Source: Pelagomonas calceolata
Taxonomy: Eukaryota > Sar > Pelagophyceae > Pelagomonadales > Pelagomonadaceae
NCBI GenBank assembly: GCA_918797485.1
Contig: CAKKNE010000005.1
Location: 3,286,001 to 3,350,000, forward strand
Length of the DNA: 64,000 nt
Direction: 5' to 3'
The notes below the pieces were generated by a model. That model saw only the letters and a list, made by a program, of their open reading frames with translations, had not been told where the DNA came from and made no database searches. The translations under genes were made by a program, and so were the position numbers. Of this stretch, positions 7,539 through 14,838 are shown in pieces (positions within the stretch are counted from its first letter, which is position 1; the number at the start of each line of letters is the position of its first letter).

Positions 7539-9218
7539 ATGGAGGACGGCAACGGCAGCAGCCGTGCAGCCCTCAAGCGCAAGAAGCTCAAGAAAAAGAA
7601 GCGCAAGCAGCAACACCAGCCGCTCGTCGCGCCCGCGCCGTCGACGAAAAAGAAGAAGAAGCAGAAGCAGCAACCGGGCCCATCGCCGCCGCCGCCCGCC
7701 GTCGAAAGCTCGAACGACGCCCTCCAAATCGTGCAAGGAGAGGACGTCGCGCCGGACGCTATCAACAATGCAATGAAATCGAGGACGCAAGAGGACGGCG
7801 ATTCGAACGGCCGCCGCCTACTCCGAGCGCTGCTGGCGCCCGTCGGCGCCCGGTGTTTCTACGAGGAGACCTTCGAGCGGCGCGGGTTATTAGTAAGGGG
7901 CCGCGGTTCAAATTATTTGTCAGGGTGGTGCTCTACTGAAGACGTCTTCCGAGCCTTGGAACAACCAGCTACGAGTGGCGTGGACGTGGACGTGACTAGA
8001 TATGACCCTAGCAGCGAAAAACGGAAGACGCTCTCCGATGGCATCATATCTGCGACGTGGGCCCGCCAACAGCTCGACCAAGGTGCCACCATCAGGCTGA
8101 GACAGCCCCAGGACCGCCTCACCAAGGTCCAAGCTTTGTGTCGAGCGTTGGAAGGCGAGTTCGGAAGCACGATCGGCGCGAACGCTTATTTAACAGCGAA
8201 GGACGGGGCCCAGGGCTTCGCGGCCCATTGGGACGACGTCGACGTTTTCATCCTACAACTCGAGGGTCGGAAACGGTGGCGCGTCGGTGCTTGTGCGGAT
8301 GATGTTTATAAGTTGCCTCGTGTGTCCTCAGAGGACTTTGACGAAGAGGCTTTGAGGAGGCTGTGTCCGCATCTGTCGGAGATCGTACTCGAGCCGGGCG
8401 ACGTCCTTTATCTTCCTAGAGGTTTTATCCATAGCGCCGTCACGGAAGGTTTGGAGAATAGCCTCCATCTTACGTTATCGTGTCATCGCGCCAACTCCTG
8501 GGCCGATTTGTTGGAGGCGGCTCTACCTTCAGCATTATCGGAGGCTATTGCAAGTGACCCAAAAATGCGGGAGTCACTACCGCGCGACTGCCTCCACTAC
8601 ATGGGCGTCGCGCATGCTCTTGAGAGTTCCGACGACGAAGCCGCCGACGAGTCAGATGACGACGCGTCGCTGACCGAAGTGGCGTCCGTGCGCTACGACC
8701 CGGAAATCCCGAGAAGTAGGAGCCTCCAGAAGAAACGTAGACAACGTTTCGCGGAGCGCTGCGCGGGCCACTGTAAAGACATCTTGGCGCGGCTGCTTAC
8801 GAACCTCGACGCGACCTGCGACGACCGATCCGTAGCTTTCGTGGCCGAGCGCCTGCCGCCTTTGGCACCGGAAAAGGGCGACCCCGCCACAATAACGGCG
8901 ACGACGCGCGTCCACTGTGTTGAACGAAGGGACGCGCGCCTCGTTCCCGGAGAGGCGGGAGTGCTCCTCTACCACGCGCTCGACAACGCGACGAGCCATC
9001 GGGGGAGACCCGTCGCGTGTTTGGAATTCGAGGAGGAGGACGCGCCGGCGCTCGAAGCTTTACTAGCGTCGCACGCGGCGCGGCCCGTGCTCGTCCGCGA
9101 CCTGCCTCATTCCTCTGATGCCGACCGGATCGCTGTTGCTGCCTCGCTTGTTGCCGAGGGGCTACTGGTCGTGTCGGCGTCTGGGCATGAGGCCGAGTCG
9201 TCCGATTCAGATGGGTAA
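7539..9218 (+). CDS. JmjC ribosomal oxygenase, NO66/RIOX1-like
   Basis: The protein has 559 residues. The first 55 are Lys-rich (KKLKKKKRK, TKKKKKQKQ) and should direct it to the nucleus or nucleolus. The JmjC cupin follows: GANAYLTAKDGAQGFAAHWDD gives the HxD iron ligands (H-W-D), DVFILQLEGRKRWRV is the NO66/MINA signature, and LEPGDVLYLPRGFIHSA supplies the second His. A winged-helix-like C-terminal part with an acidic insert (DDEAADESDDD) completes the family layout. Relatives hydroxylate a His in a large-subunit ribosomal protein using 2-oxoglutarate and O2; histone demethylation has also been claimed for NO66. The gene ends 22 nt from NDUFA2. Confidence 0.85.
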   Translation: MEDGNGSSRAALKRKKLKKKKRKQQHQPLVAPAPSTKKKKKQKQQPGPSPPPPAVESSNDALQIVQGEDVAPDAINNAMKSRTQEDGDSNGRRLLRALLAPVGARCFYEETFERRGLLVRGRGSNYLSGWCSTEDVFRALEQPATSGVDVDVTRYDPSSEKRKTLSDGIISATWARQQLDQGATIRLRQPQDRLTKVQALCRALEGEFGSTIGANAYLTAKDGAQGFAAHWDDVDVFILQLEGRKRWRVGACADDVYKLPRVSSEDFDEEALRRLCPHLSEIVLEPGDVLYLPRGFIHSAVTEGLENSLHLTLSCHRANSWADLLEAALPSALSEAIASDPKMRESLPRDCLHYMGVAHALESSDDEAADESDDDASLTEVASVRYDPEIPRSRSLQKKRRQRFAERCAGHCKDILARLLTNLDATCDDRSVAFVAERLPPLAPEKGDPATITATTRVHCVERRDARLVPGEAGVLLYHALDNATSHRGRPVACLEFEEEDAPALEALLASHAARPVLVRDLPHSSDADRIAVAASLVAEGLLVVSASGHEAESSDSDG

Positions 9219-9240
9219 GATAGATATACAGTTACTTCTA

Positions 9241-9621
9241 CTAAGCAGCCTTCTCAGCTGGATCCGCCCCCCACTCGGCGCCCGGCGCGGCCACGATGTC
9301 CGGCGGCAGGTCGTCGGCGGCCGGCCAGGATCTAGGGTGTTTTTCTCCTAGTGCCACGAGCTCCTCGAAGGTCCTCTCGACCGCCGCCTCGTCGAGCCCA
9401 TCCAAATCTCTGGTCTCCGTGTGGCCCATGCCGTAGGTCGCCACTATATAAGGCTTGTCCTCGGCGGCCCGCACGAGAAAGGGGAACTTCGGGTTCAGCG
9501 TCTTGAGCGTCGCGTAGTTGTTGCGCAGGTAGCTGCGCACGGGCTCGCTCGACGGCGCCTCGGCGCAGCACACGATCCGCAGCTCGTGGAGGCGCTTCGA
9601 GACGAGGGCGCGCCAGGCCAT
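9241..9621 (-). CDS. NDUFA2: Mitochondrial complex I subunit NDUFA2 (B8)
   Basis: This protein of 126 residues covers the whole L51/S25/CI-B8 domain. MAWRALVSKRLHELRIVCC opens the thioredoxin-like fold, followed by SEPVRSYLRNNYATLKTLNP, PFLVRAAEDKPYIVATYGMG and a helix ending in FEELVALG. This order is diagnostic for the accessory subunit that sits in the matrix arm of NADH:ubiquinone oxidoreductase. The ATG at 9619-9621 gives the expected length. A short acidic tail follows the domain. Confidence 0.88.
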   Translation of the reverse strand: MAWRALVSKRLHELRIVCCAEAPSSEPVRSYLRNNYATLKTLNPKFPFLVRAAEDKPYIVATYGMGHTETRDLDGLDEAAVERTFEELVALGEKHPRSWPAADDLPPDIVAAPGAEWGADPAEKAA

Positions 9622-10150
9622 GACGAATGTCCGCGCCGCCCGCGGCGATCACTGGCAGAGGCTCAAGTGGCTGCTTCTCTGGAGGCGCGGTTTCAGGGTT
9701 GCGCGCAGTGAAGCACTGGGTCTCCGCAGCTCACAGGCTAACGTGGGCAGTCCAGAGTGCCCACGCGTTGCGCGACGGCGAGCCCGAAAGCCAAAAATGG
9801 CAATGGCTAAATCGAGGCAAAACCCGCGCGAAGCCGTTTCGCTGACACATGTCCTGCCCGCGGGTCCTACGAGTCGTGCTGGAGCCCTGCAAGCAGCACT
9901 CGGCCGGAACGGCAGGCTTTTCTGGATGGCTGACTGTCCATGCTCAATGCTTTGATCCGTAGCTTTTTTTGCGCGTATAAATACTAGTTGCCTCTGCCGA
10001 GCGCCGTCAGCAACTACTCCTGTACATAGCCTGACCGCTGCTGCCTTCCTTTTGCATCAGCACGCGCACCTATCCCTAGAGATATCCACTATTGGCCAGC
10101 ACGTTCCAAAGCGCTCGTAGAGCTCAAAGAACAACGCACAGCTCGCAACC
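9622..10150. other. Divergent intergenic region with TATA-like box and hairpin
   Basis: The 529 bp separate NDUFA2 from a carrier gene. TATAAATA lies at 9976-9983, about 170 bp before the carrier ATG. A perfect 8-bp inverted repeat (CGTGGGCA and TGCCCACG, 8-nt loop) lies at 9742-9765. Short frames here have no protein-like composition. The CTAG element is absent. Confidence 0.45.
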
Positions 10151-11068
10151 ATGTCCGACCCGCGCCTCCAGCGCCTCACGAGCGCGGAGAACACGGCCAT
10201 CGGCCTCGCCACGGGCGCCATCGACGTGTCGACGACGCAGTGGGTCTTATATTGCAAGAACGCGAGCCAGCAGGGCCTGCCGCTCACGATGAACCCTAGA
10301 ATACTCTACCGGGGCTACACCATGTCGCTGACGAACATGTGCGTGCTGAGTGGATTGCAGTTCCCTTTGACGGCCATCGCGACGGGCATTTTTACCGGAG
10401 GGAAACAAAGAAAGCTGAGCGACTCCGAGGAAATTGGAAGTGCGTTCATCGGCGGCGTGTTGTCGGGCTTCATCTGCGCGCCCATGGAGCTCGTGATGAT
10501 CCAGCAGCAGCGCTACGGGACGTCGTTGTTCTCGACGCCGGGCAAGATTATCGGCGACGCCGGCATCGGCGCCCTCTTCGGGCGCGGTTTGATGATGAGC
10601 TGTGGGCGCGAGGGCGTCTTCACGGCCGGCATGCTCGGTCTGGGACCGACGCTTCGGCGGCAGGCCGAGGAGGCGGGCTACAGTAAACCGCAGGCCGCCA
10701 TGGCCGGCGCTTTGGGCGGCGGCGTCATCGTCGCGTCCCTCTCGCACCCGATGGATACGATCAAGACGTGTCAACAGGGCGACGTGACCCAAAAGACGTA
10801 CCGCGGCGTCGTGCACGCCGGTGTGGAAATCAAATTTCGGGCGCCCCACGCCATCGATGCGACGTGCTTCCGTAGCTGTAACCCGACTCACTGGTTGATT
10901 TGCACACAGGTGCACGCGGCGCAGACGCTCCTAAAGGAGTCCGGCCCGAAAGCATTCTTCCGCGGCTGGGCATGGAGAACTGGCAGAATGGTCTTCCAGT
11001 GCTTCCTCTTCGACGCCTGCAAGAACCATCTCTCGCCCGTATTCTTCCCGCACCACTTCCGCGATTAG
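10151..11068 (+). CDS. Mitochondrial carrier (SLC25) family protein, spliced
   Basis: The exons are 10151-10810 and 10910-11068, giving 272 residues. Three repeat units are visible, but the PxD/E-x-x-K/R signature is clear only in the third (SLSHPMDTIKT). The first two are degenerate, like carriers whose substrate is unassigned. SFICAPMELVMIQQQRYG-like residues mark the second repeat (GFICAPMELVM). The 99-nt introner intron is a multiple of three without a stop. Unspliced RNA would therefore encode 33 extra residues between YRGVVHA and AQTLLKES. The spliced version matches the expected helix order. Location is the inner mitochondrial membrane by family. Confidence 0.75.
   Translation: MSDPRLQRLTSAENTAIGLATGAIDVSTTQWVLYCKNASQQGLPLTMNPRILYRGYTMSLTNMCVLSGLQFPLTAIATGIFTGGKQRKLSDSEEIGSAFIGGVLSGFICAPMELVMIQQQRYGTSLFSTPGKIIGDAGIGALFGRGLMMSCGREGVFTAGMLGLGPTLRRQAEEAGYSKPQAAMAGALGGGVIVASLSHPMDTIKTCQQGDVTQKTYRGVVHAGVEIKFRAPHAIDATCFRSCNPTHWLICTQVHAAQTLLKESGPKAFFRGWAWRTGRMVFQCFLFDACKNHLSPVFFPHHFRD
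10811..10909 (+). mobile_element. Introner element forming an intron (IE2)
   Basis: The intron begins with target duplication GTGCACGC (10811-10818, repeated exactly at 10910-10917), which supplies the donor GT. The element runs from GGTGTGGAAATCAAA to TTGATTTGCACACAG. It is 99 nt, in frame and stop-free. Its orientation is the same as IE1 and IE5. Confidence 0.92.
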
Positions 11069-11137
11069 AGTGCGAAACTGGTGGTGGCTAGTACTATCTA
11101 ACAACATCGTGTGCATATAGTAGTCTCAACAACACAA

Positions 11138-12760
11138 TTAGACGCGTCGATGCACGAAGCCCGTCGCGACGCCCCACGACGCCGGCGCGTCGAAGCGCTC
11201 GACCAGCTCGAGCTCCGGCGCGTCGAGGCGCGTGGTAAGCGTGACGACGACGGCGCCGCGCTTGAGGGCGGCGCACTTGCGCTCCACGTCTGCTATAAGC
11301 TCCGGCGAGAATGCTGTTGAATTGATAAAAAGGATATCACACGTCCAGCACTCGTCGTCATCCAGAAAATCCTGGCACCGGTGGCTGAGATTAGGCGCAT
11401 CGCATCGCGATGCGACGGCGTGGAGCTCGGGCGCGATCTCGACGCCCGCGACTCGCGCCTCGGGCATGAGTAACGCCGCCGCGAGCGTGAACCGCCCGAC
11501 GCCCGAGCCGAGGTCCGCGATCCTCGCCGTGCTCGGGGCGCGCGCCGCCCGCAGGATCAGCGCCGACGTCCAGAAGCCGACCTCGCCGTAGCGCCGGTCC
11601 CGTGCGTTGCTCTCTACCAAAGCGGCGGCGTGGTGGGCGCTCGGGCAGCCGGCGTCGACGAACGCTTTGGCCCAGCGGGCTCGCGCGGCGTCGTCATTCG
11701 CAGATGCGCCGTACTGCGCGCGAGCAAGCGCGTCTTCTGCGAGAGCGCCGAAGCCTGCGGTCGCCGCCGCCGTCGCCGGGGTCGAGCCGTCGTCCGCCGT
11801 CGCCGACGCGTCCGCCCCCTTACTAAGCAGTTTCTCGCAGGCCGCGCGCGCGCCGGCCGCCGCCGCGTGGTGCAGCGGCCGCCGGCCCGCGGCGTCTGCG
11901 GCGTCGATCGCCGCGCCGGCGTCCAGCAACGCATTTAAAGCCTCGGCGTCGTCGCGCCAGGCGGCCTTGTGGAGCGGCGTCAACCGCTGCGCCGTCGTTT
12001 TTACATAAACGTCGGCGCCCGCCTCGATGAGCTTCAGCGCGCAGCACCCGCGCGCGTCGTGCAGCGCCGAGCAGCCGTGTACATCAACAGCGTCGACGTC
12101 GCGATCGATGGTCAGAAGGAACGCCAGCGTTTCAGTATGGCCGCCGCGCGCCGCCCGATGCAAATTCGACGCCCCGTTCGTCGTCTTCTTCCGGAGGTCG
12201 CCGCCCCAGCCTTGTAACAACTTGAGGACCTCCGTTCTACCATTCGCCGCCGCAACGCTGGCCGGCGTCATTTTTGATTCGGCCTCCGCATTCAGATCTA
12301 TCATAGCTTCCCACAGCCGTTCTAATGTAGTCGTATGCCCATTCGCCGCGGCGCAGTGTGCCGCCGTGAATCCGCGCTCGTCCGCGTTCTCCATCTCCGC
12401 GCCGCAAATGTATAATTCCGAGACGCAGTCGGCGTGGCCGTGGGACGCGGCCAAATGTAAGGGCGTCCGGCCCTTGTCGTCCTCCGCGACAACCGCAGTA
12501 GGCGTCTCCATCAACAACCGCGCGCATTTGGTGAGCCCTTTGGCGCAGGCGGCCATGAGCGCCGTCTGGCCGTTGACGCGCTCCTCCAAGAGATACTTGA
12601 CGCGGTCACTGTACTTCCGCAGGAGTCTTTTGAGCTCTTTATCATCACCTTTACACGCCGCGTCGAAGATTTTCCGGCCTTCGGGCGTCTCGGGGTAGTC
12701 CTTTGCGGCCTCGTTTTGTTGCTTGTGCTGCGCGGCGAACCACTCGAGGTGCTCGGCCAT
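11138..12760 (-). CDS. Ankyrin-repeat protein fused to a DOT1-like methyltransferase
   Basis: The protein has 540 residues. A short helical start leads into ankyrin repeats from about residue 65 to 330, for example GRTPLHLAASHGHADCV and RLTPLHKAAWRDDAEAL. From about residue 385 there is a class I SAM-methyltransferase fold: ARIADLGSGVGRFTLAAAL is motif I with the SAM-binding glycines, AGVEIAPELHAVA holds the acidic residue, and CDILFINSTAFSPELIADV resembles the DOT1 block VFVNNFAFGPEVD. DOT1 enzymes methylate histone H3 K79. I infer a protein-lysine or similar methyltransferase recruited by ankyrin contacts. Histone specificity is not shown by the sequence. Confidence 0.75.
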   Translation of the reverse strand: MAEHLEWFAAQHKQQNEAAKDYPETPEGRKIFDAACKGDDKELKRLLRKYSDRVKYLLEERVNGQTALMAACAKGLTKCARLLMETPTAVVAEDDKGRTPLHLAASHGHADCVSELYICGAEMENADERGFTAAHCAAANGHTTTLERLWEAMIDLNAEAESKMTPASVAAANGRTEVLKLLQGWGGDLRKKTTNGASNLHRAARGGHTETLAFLLTIDRDVDAVDVHGCSALHDARGCCALKLIEAGADVYVKTTAQRLTPLHKAAWRDDAEALNALLDAGAAIDAADAAGRRPLHHAAAAGARAACEKLLSKGADASATADDGSTPATAAATAGFGALAEDALARAQYGASANDDAARARWAKAFVDAGCPSAHHAAALVESNARDRRYGEVGFWTSALILRAARAPSTARIADLGSGVGRFTLAAALLMPEARVAGVEIAPELHAVASRCDAPNLSHRCQDFLDDDECWTCDILFINSTAFSPELIADVERKCAALKRGAVVVTLTTRLDAPELELVERFDAPASWGVATGFVHRRV

Positions 12761-12948
12761 CGTTATGCGGCAGCGCGTCTCTGTGCCAGTGTTTTTTCAG
12801 TGAGGGGCTGCTGAGCGGTATGGAGGGCTGACGCGTGCTGGTCTTTTACTATCGATCGCAGCGGTGGTCCTGGCGTGCGTACGGTAGCTCTGCTTGCCCA
12901 GGCGTTCACTAAAACACCCCCAAAAGCCAAAGCGAAAGACGATCAGGG

Positions 12949-12970
12949 CTAGCGTGCTGTGAGACACTAG
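12949..12970 (+). promoter_or_regulatory. Shared promoter element, copy c
   Basis: CTAGCG-TGC-TGTGAGACACTAG lies in the divergent interval 12761-13170, 201 bp before the AlkB start and about 190 bp from the ankyrin-DOT1 start. The remainder of the interval shows no gene. Confidence 0.6.
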
Positions 12971-13170
12971 CAAGAGCAGCCAACCTTTGCGAGCTTTGCG
13001 AGCCTTTACACATTGATCTCGCACAAGCAGAGGGTCTGCAGCTTTCAGCTACTGTTTGCCCTTTGCCCTGCGACAGCAGCCTCCGGCTCAGGAGCTCTAA
13101 AAACAACACTTTTGGAGTCACTGCCAAAACACCACGGTCAGAGCGCGCGCACGCCACGCCGCAGACAATA

Positions 13171-14145
13171 ATGGCCCAGTTCGGCTGGGACAAGATCGAC
13201 GAGTACCACGACGGCTACGGCTTCGTCCCGAAGGAGAAGGCCCAGTGGTTCCGCGGGCCCGAGTGGCCCGACTGCCCGTCGACGTACGAGGTCGAGCGCC
13301 ACGAGGCGAAGTGTGACAAATGCAAGAAGGAGCTTTATTTGGACGCGGCCGCGGCCGTCTACAAGTGTCCTGCTTGTGAGACGAAGGACGCGGAAGATGG
13401 TGTGTACGGGAGGACCGACTTAGGACAAGGTGCGATCGTGGACTGGCACCGCGCGCCCTTTCTCAAGTCGGACCCGTCGTTGCTTTTCAGCGATTTGAAC
13501 ATCGACGTGCCGTGGAAGAATCTCGTGGACATAGTGAATTTCCCAACCGGCCCAAGGAAACTAGGCCAGCCGCGACTCGTGTGCTACATGGCCCAGCCGA
13601 GCGCCATGGACGTCAACTACTCCTATCCCGGCCTGGAAGCACCGATCAAGCCCGAGCCCATGTGCGCGTCCGTCAACGGGATTAGACGAAGGACCGAGGA
13701 GCGGCTCTTCGGGTCGCTGGATCTCAACTACTTCGATTCGGCGCATATCAACCAGTACCGGGACGGCGACGACCACGTGAGCTGGCATTCTGATGAAGAT
13801 GTGGAGTTGTACGGTGAAGAACCGATCATAGCGTCCGTTTCGTTACACGCGGACGGCTGGCGCAAGGGCACGCGGGACTTTATGTTACGGCAAGGATCGC
13901 GGCAGATCCGCTACAAGCTGGGCTCCGGCGACCTCTTCGTGACTTCTGGTACATTACAAAAGCACTGGGAGCACTGCCTCCTCAAAAGTCCGACGACGTG
14001 GAAGACCAAGAACGAGGACCCGCGCATCAACGTCACGTTCCGGCGCGTCTCGCGGGAGACGGCGCCGATCCCGCTGCGCGACTGGCCTTCGTTACGGCCG
14101 GCCGTCTTTGGTGAACCTGTTGCCGAGGACATGGAGATGGACTAA
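13171..14145 (+). CDS. AlkB-family 2-oxoglutarate dioxygenase with N-terminal zinc-ribbon-like motif
   Basis: This protein of 324 residues starts at ATG 13171 (MAQFGWDK); the frame is open upstream but less protein-like. Residues 45-70 hold two CxxC pairs (CDKC, CPAC) that probably bind zinc. The dioxygenase core (about 150-300) has NQYRDGDDHVSWHSDED with the HxD iron ligands, SGDLFVTSG, a second His in HWEHCLL, and RINVTFRR with the Arg that binds 2-oxoglutarate. The pattern fits ALKBH2/3-type repair enzymes, which remove alkyl lesions from DNA or RNA. The substrate is not determined here. The stop lies 10 nt from the next convergent frame. Confidence 0.85.
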   Translation: MAQFGWDKIDEYHDGYGFVPKEKAQWFRGPEWPDCPSTYEVERHEAKCDKCKKELYLDAAAAVYKCPACETKDAEDGVYGRTDLGQGAIVDWHRAPFLKSDPSLLFSDLNIDVPWKNLVDIVNFPTGPRKLGQPRLVCYMAQPSAMDVNYSYPGLEAPIKPEPMCASVNGIRRRTEERLFGSLDLNYFDSAHINQYRDGDDHVSWHSDEDVELYGEEPIIASVSLHADGWRKGTRDFMLRQGSRQIRYKLGSGDLFVTSGTLQKHWEHCLLKSPTTWKTKNEDPRINVTFRRVSRETAPIPLRDWPSLRPAVFGEPVAEDMEMD

Positions 14146-14155
14146 TGTTTTACTG

Positions 14156-14761
14156 TTAGAAGCAGTTCGTGTTTTGGGGCGTCGGCGAGAGCGGCGTCAC
14201 GGGCTCCTGCTTCAGGAACGACCCGCCCCGGCGCTTGGTCAGCGCGTCGTCCTCGTCCTCGGCCCCGAAGAGGGACTCGTAGAACTCCGCCGTCGACGCG
14301 TCCCGCGTGAGGCGCCGTTCGTCGAACAGCGTCTCCTGCCTGTCCTCGCCAATCACCTGGTCGAGTGCGTAGTTGACCAAGGGAAACATCATCGAATCCT
14401 CAGCGCCGACCAACTCGTCGACGAGCGGCGTGAGCCAGTCGTAGGTGCGCACGAAAGCGCGCTGCACCGACGGCGAGCCACTCTTGAAGGTCGCGTGCGC
14501 CTTCTGCAGGTCCTCGCGCGACCGGCAGACCTGCGAACTGTCCAGGGTAGAAACGAAGGCCGACTTCGACACGCTCTCGAAGTCGAGCCACTCCTCCTTA
14601 AGATGCAGTGGATTTACGCGGCGGCGCTCTACAACGCCAACGGTGCCGCGCTCGACGATTTCCGGGAGGCCGTGACCATACTTGACGATATCGAATCGAC
14701 CGCGCGGCGCGTGCTCGGCGGCGCGCACCCGCTCACAAAAGGGATTGAGAAGGAATTGCAA
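14156..14761 (-). CDS. Hypothetical protein, 5' end overlapping an antisense TPR fragment
   Basis: The frame of 201 residues ends 10 nt from the AlkB stop, the spacing seen for true convergent genes in this window. The credible part is the last 130 residues (from about KEEWLDFESVSKSAF on), which are helical and acidic with a Ser/Pro tail. I do not recognise a family. The first 55 residues are antisense to the TPR fragment at 14603-14803, and their composition suggests they are not original coding sequence. Either the gene lost its true 5' end when that fragment arrived, or it starts at an internal codon. Existence is likely; the start is unreliable. Confidence 0.4.
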   Translation of the reverse strand: MQFLLNPFCERVRAAEHAPRGRFDIVKYGHGLPEIVERGTVGVVERRRVNPLHLKEEWLDFESVSKSAFVSTLDSSQVCRSREDLQKAHATFKSGSPSVQRAFVRTYDWLTPLVDELVGAEDSMMFPLVNYALDQVIGEDRQETLFDERRLTRDASTAEFYESLFGAEDEDDALTKRRGGSFLKQEPVTPLSPTPQNTNCF

Positions 14762-14803
14762 GACGCGCGAGCCGCGCTCCGCGCCCGCGAGGCGAGTGCG
14801 TAA
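14603..14803 (+). pseudogene. C-terminal fragment of a kinesin-light-chain-like TPR protein
   Basis: This stretch encodes 66 residues, including ALYNANGAALDDFREAVTIL and VLGGAHPLTKGIEKELQDAR, with a normal stop. It resembles the terminal segment of the expanded kinesin-light-chain-like TPR families of pelagophytes, where a LDDLREAVTTLE...ARRVLGGAHPLT block follows the repeats. No TPR repeats lie upstream and the flanks are antisense to another frame, so it looks like a dispersed gene fragment. The family resemblance is from memory of such proteins, not a search. Confidence 0.5.
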
Positions 14804-14838
14804 AAATTAGTCAAACCCACCTTACGCCCGACGACGCT

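Noticed and set aside
13063-13170. Longer AlkB start at 13063
   Set aside because: The added 36 residues have no protein-like pattern and lie close to the promoter element; ATG 13171 is preferred.
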